Positions 1 through 6,727 of a DNA stretch of 10,545 bases are shown here, piece after piece. Where the stretch lies: contig JAAUYW010000137.1 of the NCBI GenBank assembly GCA_014804915.1, positions 1-10,545 on the forward strand, in the 5' to 3' direction. The stretch comes from Desulfovibrio sp. (GTDB lineage: Bacteria > Desulfobacterota > Desulfovibrionia > Desulfovibrionales > Desulfovibrionaceae). Under the pieces are notes generated by a model. It did not search any database. It was not told the DNA's origin and was given only the letters and a program-made list of their open reading frames with translations. Positions within the stretch are counted from its first letter, which is position 1; the number at the start of each line of letters is the position of its first letter. The position numbers and the translations under genes were made by a program.

Positions 1-48
1 AAGGCAAGGCAGAAGGTCTGGCGGAAGGCGAGGCAGAAGGCAAGGCAG
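1..48 (+). repeat. In-frame 12-bp tandem repeat, four units visible
   Basis: Bases 1-12, 13-24, 25-36 and 37-48 are four successive 12-bp units close to AAGGCRAGGCAG; units 1 and 4 are identical, unit 3 differs by one base, unit 2 is the most diverged. Because 12 is a multiple of three, the array encodes a four-residue G-[KEL]-A-E repeat in the linker of the nuclease-family protein. It probably continues left of the window. Unit number may vary by slippage without breaking the frame. Confidence 0.8.
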
Positions 49-242
49 CGGCAATGGGCTGCCAGCGGGCTGGCTTGCTTGAAATGCTTGCGCTCAAATT
101 TGGCGAGCTGCCCGCAGGCTGGCAGGAGGCTGTCGCAAGACTGAATGATCCGGAGCAGATCAGCAGCCTCACCATAGCCGTGCTGACAACGCATTCCAGG
201 GACGAGTACGGTCAACTGCTCCTGGAGACAGGCAAGTCCTGA
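1..242 (+). CDS. C-terminal fragment of a Rpn/DUF4351-like nuclease-family protein (5' end outside window)
   Basis: The reading frame is open from base 3 to a TGA at 240-242, so this is the last 79 residues of a gene that begins left of the window. It starts with a Gly-Lys-Ala-Glu/Gly-Glu-Ala-Glu repeat, then a short domain containing LALKFGELPAGW and a run of aliphatic helices. This layout (charged EGKAEG-type linker followed by a compact helical end of the form L..RFG.LP) is what I know from the C-termini of Rpn-family PD-(D/E)XK putative transposase/nuclease proteins and DUF4351. The catalytic PD-(D/E)XK part would lie upstream and cannot be seen, so activity cannot be judged. An ATG at 54 is internal to the repeat-linked frame and is unlikely to be the true start. 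It is followed by a promoter for the next gene, so it is probably a separate unit. Confidence 0.6.
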   Translation, partial: GKAEGLAEGEAEGKAAAMGCQRAGLLEMLALKFGELPAGWQEAVARLNDPEQISSLTIAVLTTHSRDEYGQLLLETGKS

Positions 243-320
243 AAAGCGGCTGTTACGATCGGCAGATGGAATTGTTGAGGCTCCCCTAAAATGGGAATTG
301 CTGGGCGTTTGCGCCAGTTA
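243..320. other. Intergenic segment with a direct repeat and a weak hairpin, no clear terminator
   Basis: GGAATTGTTGAGG at 268-280 and GGAATTGCTGGG at 294-305 form an imperfect direct repeat with a 26-base period. A bulged hairpin can be drawn at 301-317 (CTGGGC with GC-G-CCAG), but no T-run follows it, so I do not call it an intrinsic terminator. The segment lies just upstream of the promoter at 321-349; the repeat could be a regulator site or chance. Confidence 0.3.
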
Positions 321-349
321 TGGACTACGCGGTGTTAATTCGCTATAAT
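321..349 (+). promoter_or_regulatory. Sigma-70-type promoter for the receiver/TPR-gltX unit
   Basis: A -35-like TGGACT (321-326, four of six matches to TTGACA) is separated by exactly 17 bases from a perfect -10 TATAAT (344-349). The predicted start of transcription near 356 gives a leader of about 28 bases before the ATG at 384. The -10 is flanked by inverted TTAATT (335-340) and AATTAA (354-359), which may be an operator or just A+T-rich promoter sequence. Confidence 0.6.
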
Positions 350-383
350 TTTCAATTAAGCACGTAAAACAGGACAGGTAAAA

Positions 384-1817
384 ATGGCGGATGAACATGA
401 AAAGGATGGGCTTGCGAAGCGTATCCAGATGAGACGCGTGAACCGGAGCCTGGAAGCGGCGCAGGCGGCGGGCAAGCAGCAGCAGAAGGAATATGGTGAC
501 ATATTGATCAACCATTTGCGTGAAAACGGGCAGCTGATCTGCATTTCTGATGACCGCTCATTTGTGGAGCTTTTACGCGAGCTGGTGGTAAAAACACTTA
601 AAATGCCGCCAACCAGTCTCAATATTACCGCGCGGGCCGACATGATGGCAAAGTTGGCGCGCAATTCCATAGACGCCCAGAAAACGCCGCTGATTTTGAT
701 TGAGCAGTCTCTTAATGGCCGCGATCTCACGTTTGTGACGCGGGTTCTCAAGAACGCTTTTCCTGAATTGAAGATTCTGATGCTTGCGCAGGAAACGGAC
801 AAGAACCATCTGGTCTTGTTGCATGAAAGCGGGGTGGATGGATTCCTGATCAAGCCTCTGGATACATCCGGGCTGCTGGAAAAAATCGCGCTGGCCATAA
901 AGCCACAGGATCAGGTTGACCGTACGCTTGACTGGGCTCGCTCGCTGCTCAGCCAGGGAGAGCCAATGCGCGCCCTGCAGATTGCCAATCAGGCGCTGGA
1001 TCAGCAGGTCAATTCTTCCGCCGTGCTGTTGCTGATGGGCGACATTTTCCGCGCCATGAAAGATTATGACAAGGCCGCAGACGCCTATACCCGCGCTTCC
1101 GCCACTTCGGCGCTTTATCTTGAGCCAATGCGCAAGCTCGCCGATCTTTATGCTGAAAAGGGCGAGCTGAACAAGCAGATAGAGTTCCTGGAAAAGATGG
1201 ACGAAGTTTCGCCACTTAATCTTGATCGCAAGATCCAGATTGGGGAAATACTGCTCAAGCTGAAGCGGCCTGACAAGGCGCGCAAAATGTTTGACGCGGC
1301 GATGAAGCTCAGCCATCGCCAGGCCAGGGAGAATGTTTCCTGCGTCGCCTATCGCGTGGCCGATCTTTACACGGATACGGATCCGGCAATGGCCGCCTCA
1401 TTTCTGCAACGCGGGCTTGAGACGCGCAAGGAGTTCTGGAGTCATGAGGACCTGGCCACATTCAACCGCCTTGGGCTGCTCTTGCGCCGCGCTGGCAAAT
1501 GGCAGGAAGCGGTTGCCGAATACCAGAAAGCGCTAACAGTCGCTCCCAATGACGACGGGCTGCATTATAATCTGGCCATGGCCTATCTGGAAGGCAAGGA
1601 TGTGGAGCATGCCCGCGCCATGGCACTGAAAGCTCTGGCAATAAATCCGGATCTGCCTCGCAGGTCTTCGCGCATCGCATCCAATCTTGCGGCCGTGTTT
1701 GTGAGCAGCAATGACCGCATGCATGCGATGCCCCTGTTGCGCACCGCCCTGGAGCTGGATCCTGGCAATGAGGAAGCGAAGAAACTGATGGCGGCAGCTG
1801 ACACTGCCAAGGGATAG
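384..1817 (+). CDS. Degenerate receiver domain plus TPR-repeat protein
   Basis: A 477-residue cytoplasmic protein with no signal peptide or membrane segment. Residues 1-45 are charged and helical. Residues 50-175 read as a response-regulator receiver fold: the acidic pair D56-D57, a beta strand leading to the phospho-acceptor site, and the conserved Lys in FLIKPL (K157). The acceptor site itself is Glu (E107 in LILIEQS) instead of Asp, and the usual Thr/Ser after strand 4 is Ala (A135 in ILMLAQE), so normal phosphorylation is doubtful. From about residue 180 to the end are TPR-like helical pairs, clearest at 213-245 (GDIFRAMKDYDKAADAY), 360-390 and 394-424. Such a protein most likely works as a protein-interaction scaffold; no output DNA-binding or enzymatic domain is present. 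AGGA/AGG at 371-378 precedes the ATG. gltX starts 8 bases after its stop, so the two are probably co-transcribed. Confidence 0.75.
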   Translation: MADEHEKDGLAKRIQMRRVNRSLEAAQAAGKQQQKEYGDILINHLRENGQLICISDDRSFVELLRELVVKTLKMPPTSLNITARADMMAKLARNSIDAQKTPLILIEQSLNGRDLTFVTRVLKNAFPELKILMLAQETDKNHLVLLHESGVDGFLIKPLDTSGLLEKIALAIKPQDQVDRTLDWARSLLSQGEPMRALQIANQALDQQVNSSAVLLLMGDIFRAMKDYDKAADAYTRASATSALYLEPMRKLADLYAEKGELNKQIEFLEKMDEVSPLNLDRKIQIGEILLKLKRPDKARKMFDAAMKLSHRQARENVSCVAYRVADLYTDTDPAMAASFLQRGLETRKEFWSHEDLATFNRLGLLLRRAGKWQEAVAEYQKALTVAPNDDGLHYNLAMAYLEGKDVEHARAMALKALAINPDLPRRSSRIASNLAAVFVSSNDRMHAMPLLRTALELDPGNEEAKKLMAAADTAKG

Positions 1818-1825
1818 AAGATTAT

Positions 1826-3235
1826 ATGGGAAATGTGGTAACACGCTTCGCGCCCAGCCCTACAGGACATCTGCATCTGGGGGGCGCCAGGACCGCTGTC
1901 TTCAGCTGGCTGCTTGCGCGTCATTTTGGAGGCAAATTCTTCTTGCGTATTGAAGATACGGATTTGCTGCGCTCAAGGCAGGAATATACGGATTCCATTC
2001 TGGCTTCAATGCGCTGGCTTGGCCTGGACTGGGATGGCGAGCCTGTTTACCAGACGCAGCGCGCTGATCTTTATAATTCCTATGTGGACAGGCTTCTGGC
2101 CAGCGGCCATGCCTACTGGTGCTCCTGTTCTCCGGAGGAAGTGGAAGCCATGCGCGAGGAGGCGCGGCAAAAGGGCCTCAAGCCGCGTTATAATGGCCAC
2201 TGTCGCGAGCTTGGCCTTGGCCCTGGCCCTGGACGCTGTGTGCGCCTGAAAGCTCCGCAATCCGGTAAGATAGTGTTTGATGACCTTGTCAAGGGTCGCA
2301 TTGCAGTTGACGCCTCCGAGCTAGATGACATGGTTTTGCGCCGCGCGGATGGCATGCCAACCTACAATATGGCAGTCGTTGTGGATGATCACGAGATGGG
2401 TGTGACCCATGTGCTTCGCGGGGACGATCATGTTTCCAATACGCCGCGCCAGATCCTGATATACGAGGCCCTGGGTCTGCCGGTGCCCGTATTTGGGCAT
2501 GTGCCGATGATTCTGGGCAAGGATCGCCAGAAATTGTCCAAGCGGCACGGGGCGCGCGCTGTGATCGAATACGAGCAGGAAGGCCTGTTGCCGCAGGCCC
2601 TTGTGAGTTATCTGGCCAGGCTGGGCTGGTCGCATGGCAATCAGGAGCTGTTCTCGCAGGAAGAGCTAATTAAATATTTTGATGGCACGCATTTGAATCC
2701 AGCTTCAGCGGCATTTGATTTTGACAAGCTGGACTGGGCCAATGCCCAGTTCATGCGCGCCCTGCCGCTTTTGGAGCTTGCGCGGGAAGTTGCGCCTTTT
2801 GTCAAAGCCGAGGGTCTGATTGGCGATGACGCCCGGCCGGAGGATCTTGTGCCCCTGTGCGCGATGTTTCGCGAGCGCGCCAGCAACCTGCGCGAGCTTG
2901 CCCAGGCTTTCCGGCCGTTGCTTGTGAAGGCAGACGGGCTTGAATATGTGCCAAAGGACGCTGACAGGCATTTTACCGATGCCGGCAAAAGGCATCTTGG
3001 CGAGCTTGCCGAAATTTTCAGGCGGCTGCCAGACTTTGACGCCGGCGCAATCGAGGCCGCGCTCAATGCCTACGTGGCAGACAACGGCTACAAGTTCAAG
3101 GAAGTGGCTCCGCCAGTGCGCACCGCATTGATGGGCTTCATGGGCGGTTCGCATCTCAATGAGATCATGGCTTTTCTGGGGCTTTCTGAAACTCTGGCGC
3201 GTTTTGAGCGTGCCAAGACCTACTGCGGCTCCTGA
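1826..3235 (+). CDS. gltX: Glutamyl-tRNA synthetase (class I)
   Basis: Charges tRNA-Glu with glutamate in the cytoplasm. The 469-residue length is normal for a bacterial GluRS. The class I HIGH signature is HLGG at residues 17-20, directly after the family's FAPSPTGHL start; the KMSKS loop is KLSKR at 236-240. The Rossmann catalytic core spans about residues 1-325 with the typical GDDHVSNTPRQ segment, and the remaining part is the helical anticodon-binding region. C99-x-C101 and C126 resemble the zinc-binding insert of Escherichia coli GluRS, but the fourth ligand (His two residues after the last Cys) is Glu here. The ATG start is set by the family N-terminus; the ribosome site is weak (AAGGGAT about 10 bases or GAAG 5 bases upstream). 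It follows the receiver/TPR gene by 8 bases and probably depends on the promoter at 321-349. Whether it is discriminating or also charges tRNA-Gln cannot be told here. Confidence 0.97.
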   Translation: MGNVVTRFAPSPTGHLHLGGARTAVFSWLLARHFGGKFFLRIEDTDLLRSRQEYTDSILASMRWLGLDWDGEPVYQTQRADLYNSYVDRLLASGHAYWCSCSPEEVEAMREEARQKGLKPRYNGHCRELGLGPGPGRCVRLKAPQSGKIVFDDLVKGRIAVDASELDDMVLRRADGMPTYNMAVVVDDHEMGVTHVLRGDDHVSNTPRQILIYEALGLPVPVFGHVPMILGKDRQKLSKRHGARAVIEYEQEGLLPQALVSYLARLGWSHGNQELFSQEELIKYFDGTHLNPASAAFDFDKLDWANAQFMRALPLLELAREVAPFVKAEGLIGDDARPEDLVPLCAMFRERASNLRELAQAFRPLLVKADGLEYVPKDADRHFTDAGKRHLGELAEIFRRLPDFDAGAIEAALNAYVADNGYKFKEVAPPVRTALMGFMGGSHLNEIMAFLGLSETLARFERAKTYCGS

Positions 3236-3273
3236 AACAGGGCCCCCGGAACAACCGGATTCCCGCAGATGTA

Positions 3274-3305
3274 TTGACTCGCCAATGTGCGCGTTTTATA
3301 GCGCA
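3274..3305 (+). promoter_or_regulatory. Probable lysS promoter with an overlapping inverted repeat
   Basis: TTGACT (3274-3279, five of six to consensus) lies 17 bases before TATAGC (3297-3302, four of six). Transcription would begin near 3309, about 48 bases before the GTG at 3357. An inverted repeat, TGCGC at 3288-3292 and GCGCA at 3301-3305, spans the end of the spacer and the -10 element and could be an operator. The rest of the gltX-lysS gap (3236-3356) shows no convincing terminator: a CCGG-AACAA-CCGG hairpin near 3247 lacks a T-run, so some read-through from gltX into lysS is likely. Confidence 0.45.
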
Positions 3306-3346
3306 TAACTGTATTTTGGCTTTGCCTAAATCCGTTCGCAATCAGC

Positions 3347-3350
3347 GAGG
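3347..3350 (+). promoter_or_regulatory. Ribosome-binding site that supports the GTG start of lysS
   Basis: GAGG sits 6 bases before GTG at 3357. The alternative in-frame ATG codons at 3429 and 3435 have no purine-rich sequence at a suitable distance (the bases before them are mostly T, C and A), so the upstream GTG is the better-supported start. Confidence 0.5.
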
Positions 3351-3356
3351 CTCCAA

Positions 3357-4940
3357 GTGGAAAATCGGGAAAAAGCGTTAAAACCCAAAATCAGGCTCTC
3401 AACCAAATCCAGCCATGCGGCCTATTTTATGCCAATGCTGGAGAGCTTCGCTGAACACGATGATCTGAACGAGGTCATAAAAAATAGGGTTAGCAAAGCC
3501 TGCGATCTGATGGAAAGCGGCTGTCCGCTTTATCCCAATGACTTCCGCAAGCAGCATTCCGTTGCCTGGGTCAATGACACGTATGGAGCGCTTGATGCTG
3601 CCGCGCTCCAGGGCAAGGAGGATGTGATCGCAACTGCAGGCCGTATCGTTTCCCTGCGTTCTTTCGGCAAGGTGGCCTTTTTTCATATTATGGATGAATC
3701 CGGGCGCGTTCAGTGCTATGCCTCGCGCGAGCATTTGCCGGAAAAGGAATACTCAGTTGTCAGAAAGCTGGAAACTGGCGATATTGTAGGCGTTTCTGGC
3801 CGTCTGTTTCGCACCAGAACTGGCGAGCTGACGATAGATTGCAGCCATGTGCGCCTGCTCAGCCGCTCCATGCGGCCATTGCCCGAGAAATATCATGGCC
3901 TCAAGGATATGGAGACTCGTTACAGGCAGCGATATGTCGATCTGATTGTGACGCCAAGAAGCCGTGAAATTTTCCTGAAAAGAATCCAGATTGTGCGTGA
4001 ATTCCGCCATTTCATGGAAAAGCACGGTTTTCTGGAAGTGGAAACGCCAATTTTACAGGCGCAGGCCGGCGGAGCCACTGCCAAGCCGTTCAAGACCCAT
4101 CATAATGCGCTTGACCTTGATCTGTATCTGCGCATTGCCCCGGAACTGTATTTGAAGAGACTGCTGGTTGGAGGCTTTGAAAAAGTTTTTGAGCTTAACC
4201 GCAATTTCCGTAACGAGGGTATTGACACGAGGCATAATCCGGAATTTACGATGTGTGAATTTTACTGGGCATACGCTGATTTCCGGATGCTTATGGATTA
4301 TACCGAGCAGTTGTTCAGTCATCTCGCAAGGCAGGTATGCGGCAGCGAGATCATCACTTATCAGGGTCAGGAAATTGATCTGCGGCCGGGCCATTGGCAG
4401 CGTATGAGCTTTTATGAATCACTTGAAAAGATTGGGGGTCATAAACCGGAATTTTATAATGACTACAACCAGGTGCGGGACTACATTCGCAAGCGCGGCG
4501 AAAAGACGCTCAATCAGGAGCCATTGCAGAAATTGCAGGCGAAACTGTTTGACCTGGATGTCGAAGACAGGCTGGTTCAGCCACATTTCATATATCACTA
4601 TCCCACCGAAATTTCGCCGCTTTCGCGCCGAAATGATGAGCGTCCTGAAATTACGGATCGATTTGAGCTTTTTATAACTGGCCGCGAGCTGGCAAATGCG
4701 TTTTCAGAATTGAATGATCCGGTTGACCAGCGGCTGCGTTTTGAAGAGCAAAAGCGGGAAAAAGAGGCTGGCGATGAAGAGGCGCATTGCATGGATGAGG
4801 ATTACCTGCGCGCTCTTGAATATGGCATGCCGCCAGCTGCAGGCGAGGGGGTGGGTATTGACCGCCTTGTCATGTTGCTGACTGACTCTGCGTCGATTCG
4901 GGAGGTGATTTTCTTTCCGCTACTGCGTCCGGAGTATTAG
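3357..4940 (+). CDS. lysS: Lysyl-tRNA synthetase (class II)
   Basis: Charges tRNA-Lys with lysine in the cytoplasm; acts as a homodimer in the family. An OB-fold anticodon-binding domain covers about residues 90-180, and the class II catalytic domain about 190-525. Class II motif 1 is around FLEVETPIL (225-233), motif 2 contains FRNEGID (284-290) and motif 3 is GIDRLVML from 500. The 527-residue form begins at GTG 3357 with GAGG 6 bases upstream. Relatives that I recall begin at the equivalent of M27 (MLESF, ATG at 3435), so this start adds a basic 26-residue extension (KALKPKIRLSTKSSH). ATG 3429 or 3435 remain possible starts, giving about 501-503 residues. It has its own promoter-like sequence. 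Its TAG stop overlaps the stop of the convergent DUF262 gene by four bases. Confidence 0.96.
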   Translation: MENREKALKPKIRLSTKSSHAAYFMPMLESFAEHDDLNEVIKNRVSKACDLMESGCPLYPNDFRKQHSVAWVNDTYGALDAAALQGKEDVIATAGRIVSLRSFGKVAFFHIMDESGRVQCYASREHLPEKEYSVVRKLETGDIVGVSGRLFRTRTGELTIDCSHVRLLSRSMRPLPEKYHGLKDMETRYRQRYVDLIVTPRSREIFLKRIQIVREFRHFMEKHGFLEVETPILQAQAGGATAKPFKTHHNALDLDLYLRIAPELYLKRLLVGGFEKVFELNRNFRNEGIDTRHNPEFTMCEFYWAYADFRMLMDYTEQLFSHLARQVCGSEIITYQGQEIDLRPGHWQRMSFYESLEKIGGHKPEFYNDYNQVRDYIRKRGEKTLNQEPLQKLQAKLFDLDVEDRLVQPHFIYHYPTEISPLSRRNDERPEITDRFELFITGRELANAFSELNDPVDQRLRFEEQKREKEAGDEEAHCMDEDYLRALEYGMPPAAGEGVGIDRLVMLLTDSASIREVIFFPLLRPEY

Positions 4941-6679
4941 ATGCCGGAGAGTGGGCGAAAACGCCAGATTCCGCAAGCTATTTTGGCAAGCTTGGCCTGG
5001 CGGGAATCGATGTCTTCGCGATCCCATTTGTCGTGATGCTCGGCGATTGCCCTTGTTGTTCTGAAAGCGCTTTGCATATATAACTCTTTCTTGTAATCAA
5101 AGCTGTTATTGCCTGCCGCAATATTGAGCTTTTTTTCCAGTAGCGCCATGTTTCCAATCCTGTAAACCAGTTTTTTTTGCTCGCGTTCAGTAATGTCCTG
5201 CCAGGCGTCTGCGCCATTCATCGGGAGGATGTGTTCAATGGTCACAGGCTTTTCGTGGCGCGCTGCAATCCCGCTCTCCTGTTTTTCTATATTTGCAAGG
5301 ATATATTTGACGATTTTACTATTGCGCGGCGAGAGAGTATTAAAAGATTTTATTTTAAAATCCTGTTGGAAAAGCCTGTCATCCGGATACAATTTGTCCA
5401 AGTCACTCCGGATATTACTTAATCTAGTATAGATTCCGGAGGATACTTTTTGTGAAATTGTGTTATAAACAATCTCCTGATCGATTGTCTGTTTGTTACA
5501 GATTATATTGTATCTAAAAGAAAATATTACAATGTCATCAAGAATCTGAGAAAATAAATCGCGATCATGTGTATAAAACTTATCATGGCATGCAAGCAAA
5601 AGGGAAAATGGTTGCGGAAGGTCGAATATTTTTAGTAGTTCGAGATTTTTCTTTTCTTTTTCATTCCATAGGTCATTATCATAATAATCTTTCAGCCCGC
5701 TATATATCTCTGCGCCATGCTCAAGATCCCTTAAAATATTAAATACATCTTTCCTGTCTTTTATATTGTTTCTAATTATTTTAAATAATTCATTTTTCCT
5801 TACAAGTTTATTTTTGCTGTTCCAATATAATCTTAAAAATTCGGGGAGATCTTCGCCGATATCGGCAATGTAGTTGAGGATGTTTTCCCACTTCTCTTCC
5901 AGAGTTCTAATTTCATTTTCATGTGTTTTATGTGTTTCTATAATAGAGAAGAGATGATTTTTCAATAAATCAGTCGCAGAAAGACGAACTCTGCGGGCAT
6001 TCAGTGTTTCGAAGACTTTGAATGCATTTAACTCTTCATTTACCCTTATTACAGTAAAGAAAACCCGGTCTGCCAGGCTCTCAATAAACTCCACGAGTTT
6101 TTGACCGCTATTTTCGTTTTGCCCGAACTCCTTTACAAGAATATTCCTGAACCATTCAAATGCGTTCGCCAGCAGTCTTTCGGAACTATTTAGTCCGCGC
6201 CTTTGTGGCTCTTGCAAGGGAACCAGATAATGCTGAAAATATCTGTCATTGTGTCTGTTCAGGGCAAGTTTTGACTGTGGGATCAGGGTTACAGGATCAA
6301 GATATGCGATATAGTTTCGTTGCAGCTGCTCACGTCTTAAATCGTTTTTCTGGGCGTCAATTCCCCTGTTTGCAAGCTCTTTAAATATGCTCAGGCCAGC
6401 AAGGATAATTATTGTAAAAGTCGTCAGTCTTTGTTGCCCGTCAATGATAACGAATTCCTTCGAGTTTTTGGTCTGGAAGACAAGATAACCCATATAATGG
6501 CTATCCTCGTCCGTAGTCCCGCGCAGCCTGGCAATGTCTTGCCAAAGATCGCTCCAGTTATCCTGCGTCCAGGAATAGTCGCACTGGAAAGAGGGCACCC
6601 TGAATGAAACTCCATTGCCGAATAACTGGCGAAAAGTTTCATTTGATGTGATGAAATTAATATTTGCCTTGAGCGCCAT
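4937..6679 (-). CDS. DUF262-DUF1524 protein, GmrSD-like putative modification-dependent endonuclease
   Basis: 580 residues from the ATG at 6679. Residues about 10-245 are DUF262 (GmrS-like, ParB/sulfiredoxin-type NTP-binding fold): the VPSFQCDYSW segment at 28-37, the signature IIDGQQRLTT at 78-87, and FETLNARR at 223-230 followed by a Lys/Leu helix. Residues about 250-465 are a helical, Lys/Asn/Ile-rich middle. Residues about 475-545 are DUF1524, an HNH-type nuclease domain: IEHILP (481-486), RIGNMALL (507-514), then N519, N525 and the K530-K531 stretch. Characterised relatives include the type IV enzyme GmrSD, where the two halves cleave modified phage DNA, and single-chain fusions such as BrxU; target and activity here are inferred. 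A TTG at 6688 extends the frame by 3 codons but abuts AGG (6691-6689); that AGG is 9 bases from the ATG, which is preferred. It lies 48 bases after rfbC. The core is very A+T-rich, suggesting transfer. Confidence 0.85.
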   Translation of the reverse strand: MALKANINFITSNETFRQLFGNGVSFRVPSFQCDYSWTQDNWSDLWQDIARLRGTTDEDSHYMGYLVFQTKNSKEFVIIDGQQRLTTFTIIILAGLSIFKELANRGIDAQKNDLRREQLQRNYIAYLDPVTLIPQSKLALNRHNDRYFQHYLVPLQEPQRRGLNSSERLLANAFEWFRNILVKEFGQNENSGQKLVEFIESLADRVFFTVIRVNEELNAFKVFETLNARRVRLSATDLLKNHLFSIIETHKTHENEIRTLEEKWENILNYIADIGEDLPEFLRLYWNSKNKLVRKNELFKIIRNNIKDRKDVFNILRDLEHGAEIYSGLKDYYDNDLWNEKEKKNLELLKIFDLPQPFSLLLACHDKFYTHDRDLFSQILDDIVIFSFRYNIICNKQTIDQEIVYNTISQKVSSGIYTRLSNIRSDLDKLYPDDRLFQQDFKIKSFNTLSPRNSKIVKYILANIEKQESGIAARHEKPVTIEHILPMNGADAWQDITEREQKKLVYRIGNMALLEKKLNIAAGNNSFDYKKELYMQSAFRTTRAIAEHHDKWDREDIDSRQAKLAKIACGIWRFRPLSGI

Positions 6680-6727
6680 TTTGGGCAACCTGATATAAGC
6701 CGGGCAGTTGCGACGAAGCTGGCACGG

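Noticed and set aside
573..1316. Minus-strand open frame of 247 codons antisense to the receiver/TPR gene
   Set aside because: It has no recognisable domain and lies opposite a gene with clear receiver and TPR features; long antisense frames are expected in such sequence.
2705..3154. Minus-strand open frame of 149 codons
   Set aside because: It is antisense to the anticodon-binding part of gltX and has no supporting motif.
3236..3273. CCGG-AACAA-CCGG hairpin as a gltX terminator
   Set aside because: The stem is only four base pairs and no T-run follows.
4928..4948. TCCGG/CCGGA inverted repeat as a bidirectional terminator at the lysS/DUF262 junction
   Set aside because: The five-pair stem has an 11-base loop and no adjacent T-run on either strand.
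6680..6727. Independent promoter for the DUF262 gene in the gap after rfbC
   Set aside because: Only a TATATC-like element just before the start codon is seen; no -35 at a fitting distance, and the start would leave almost no leader.
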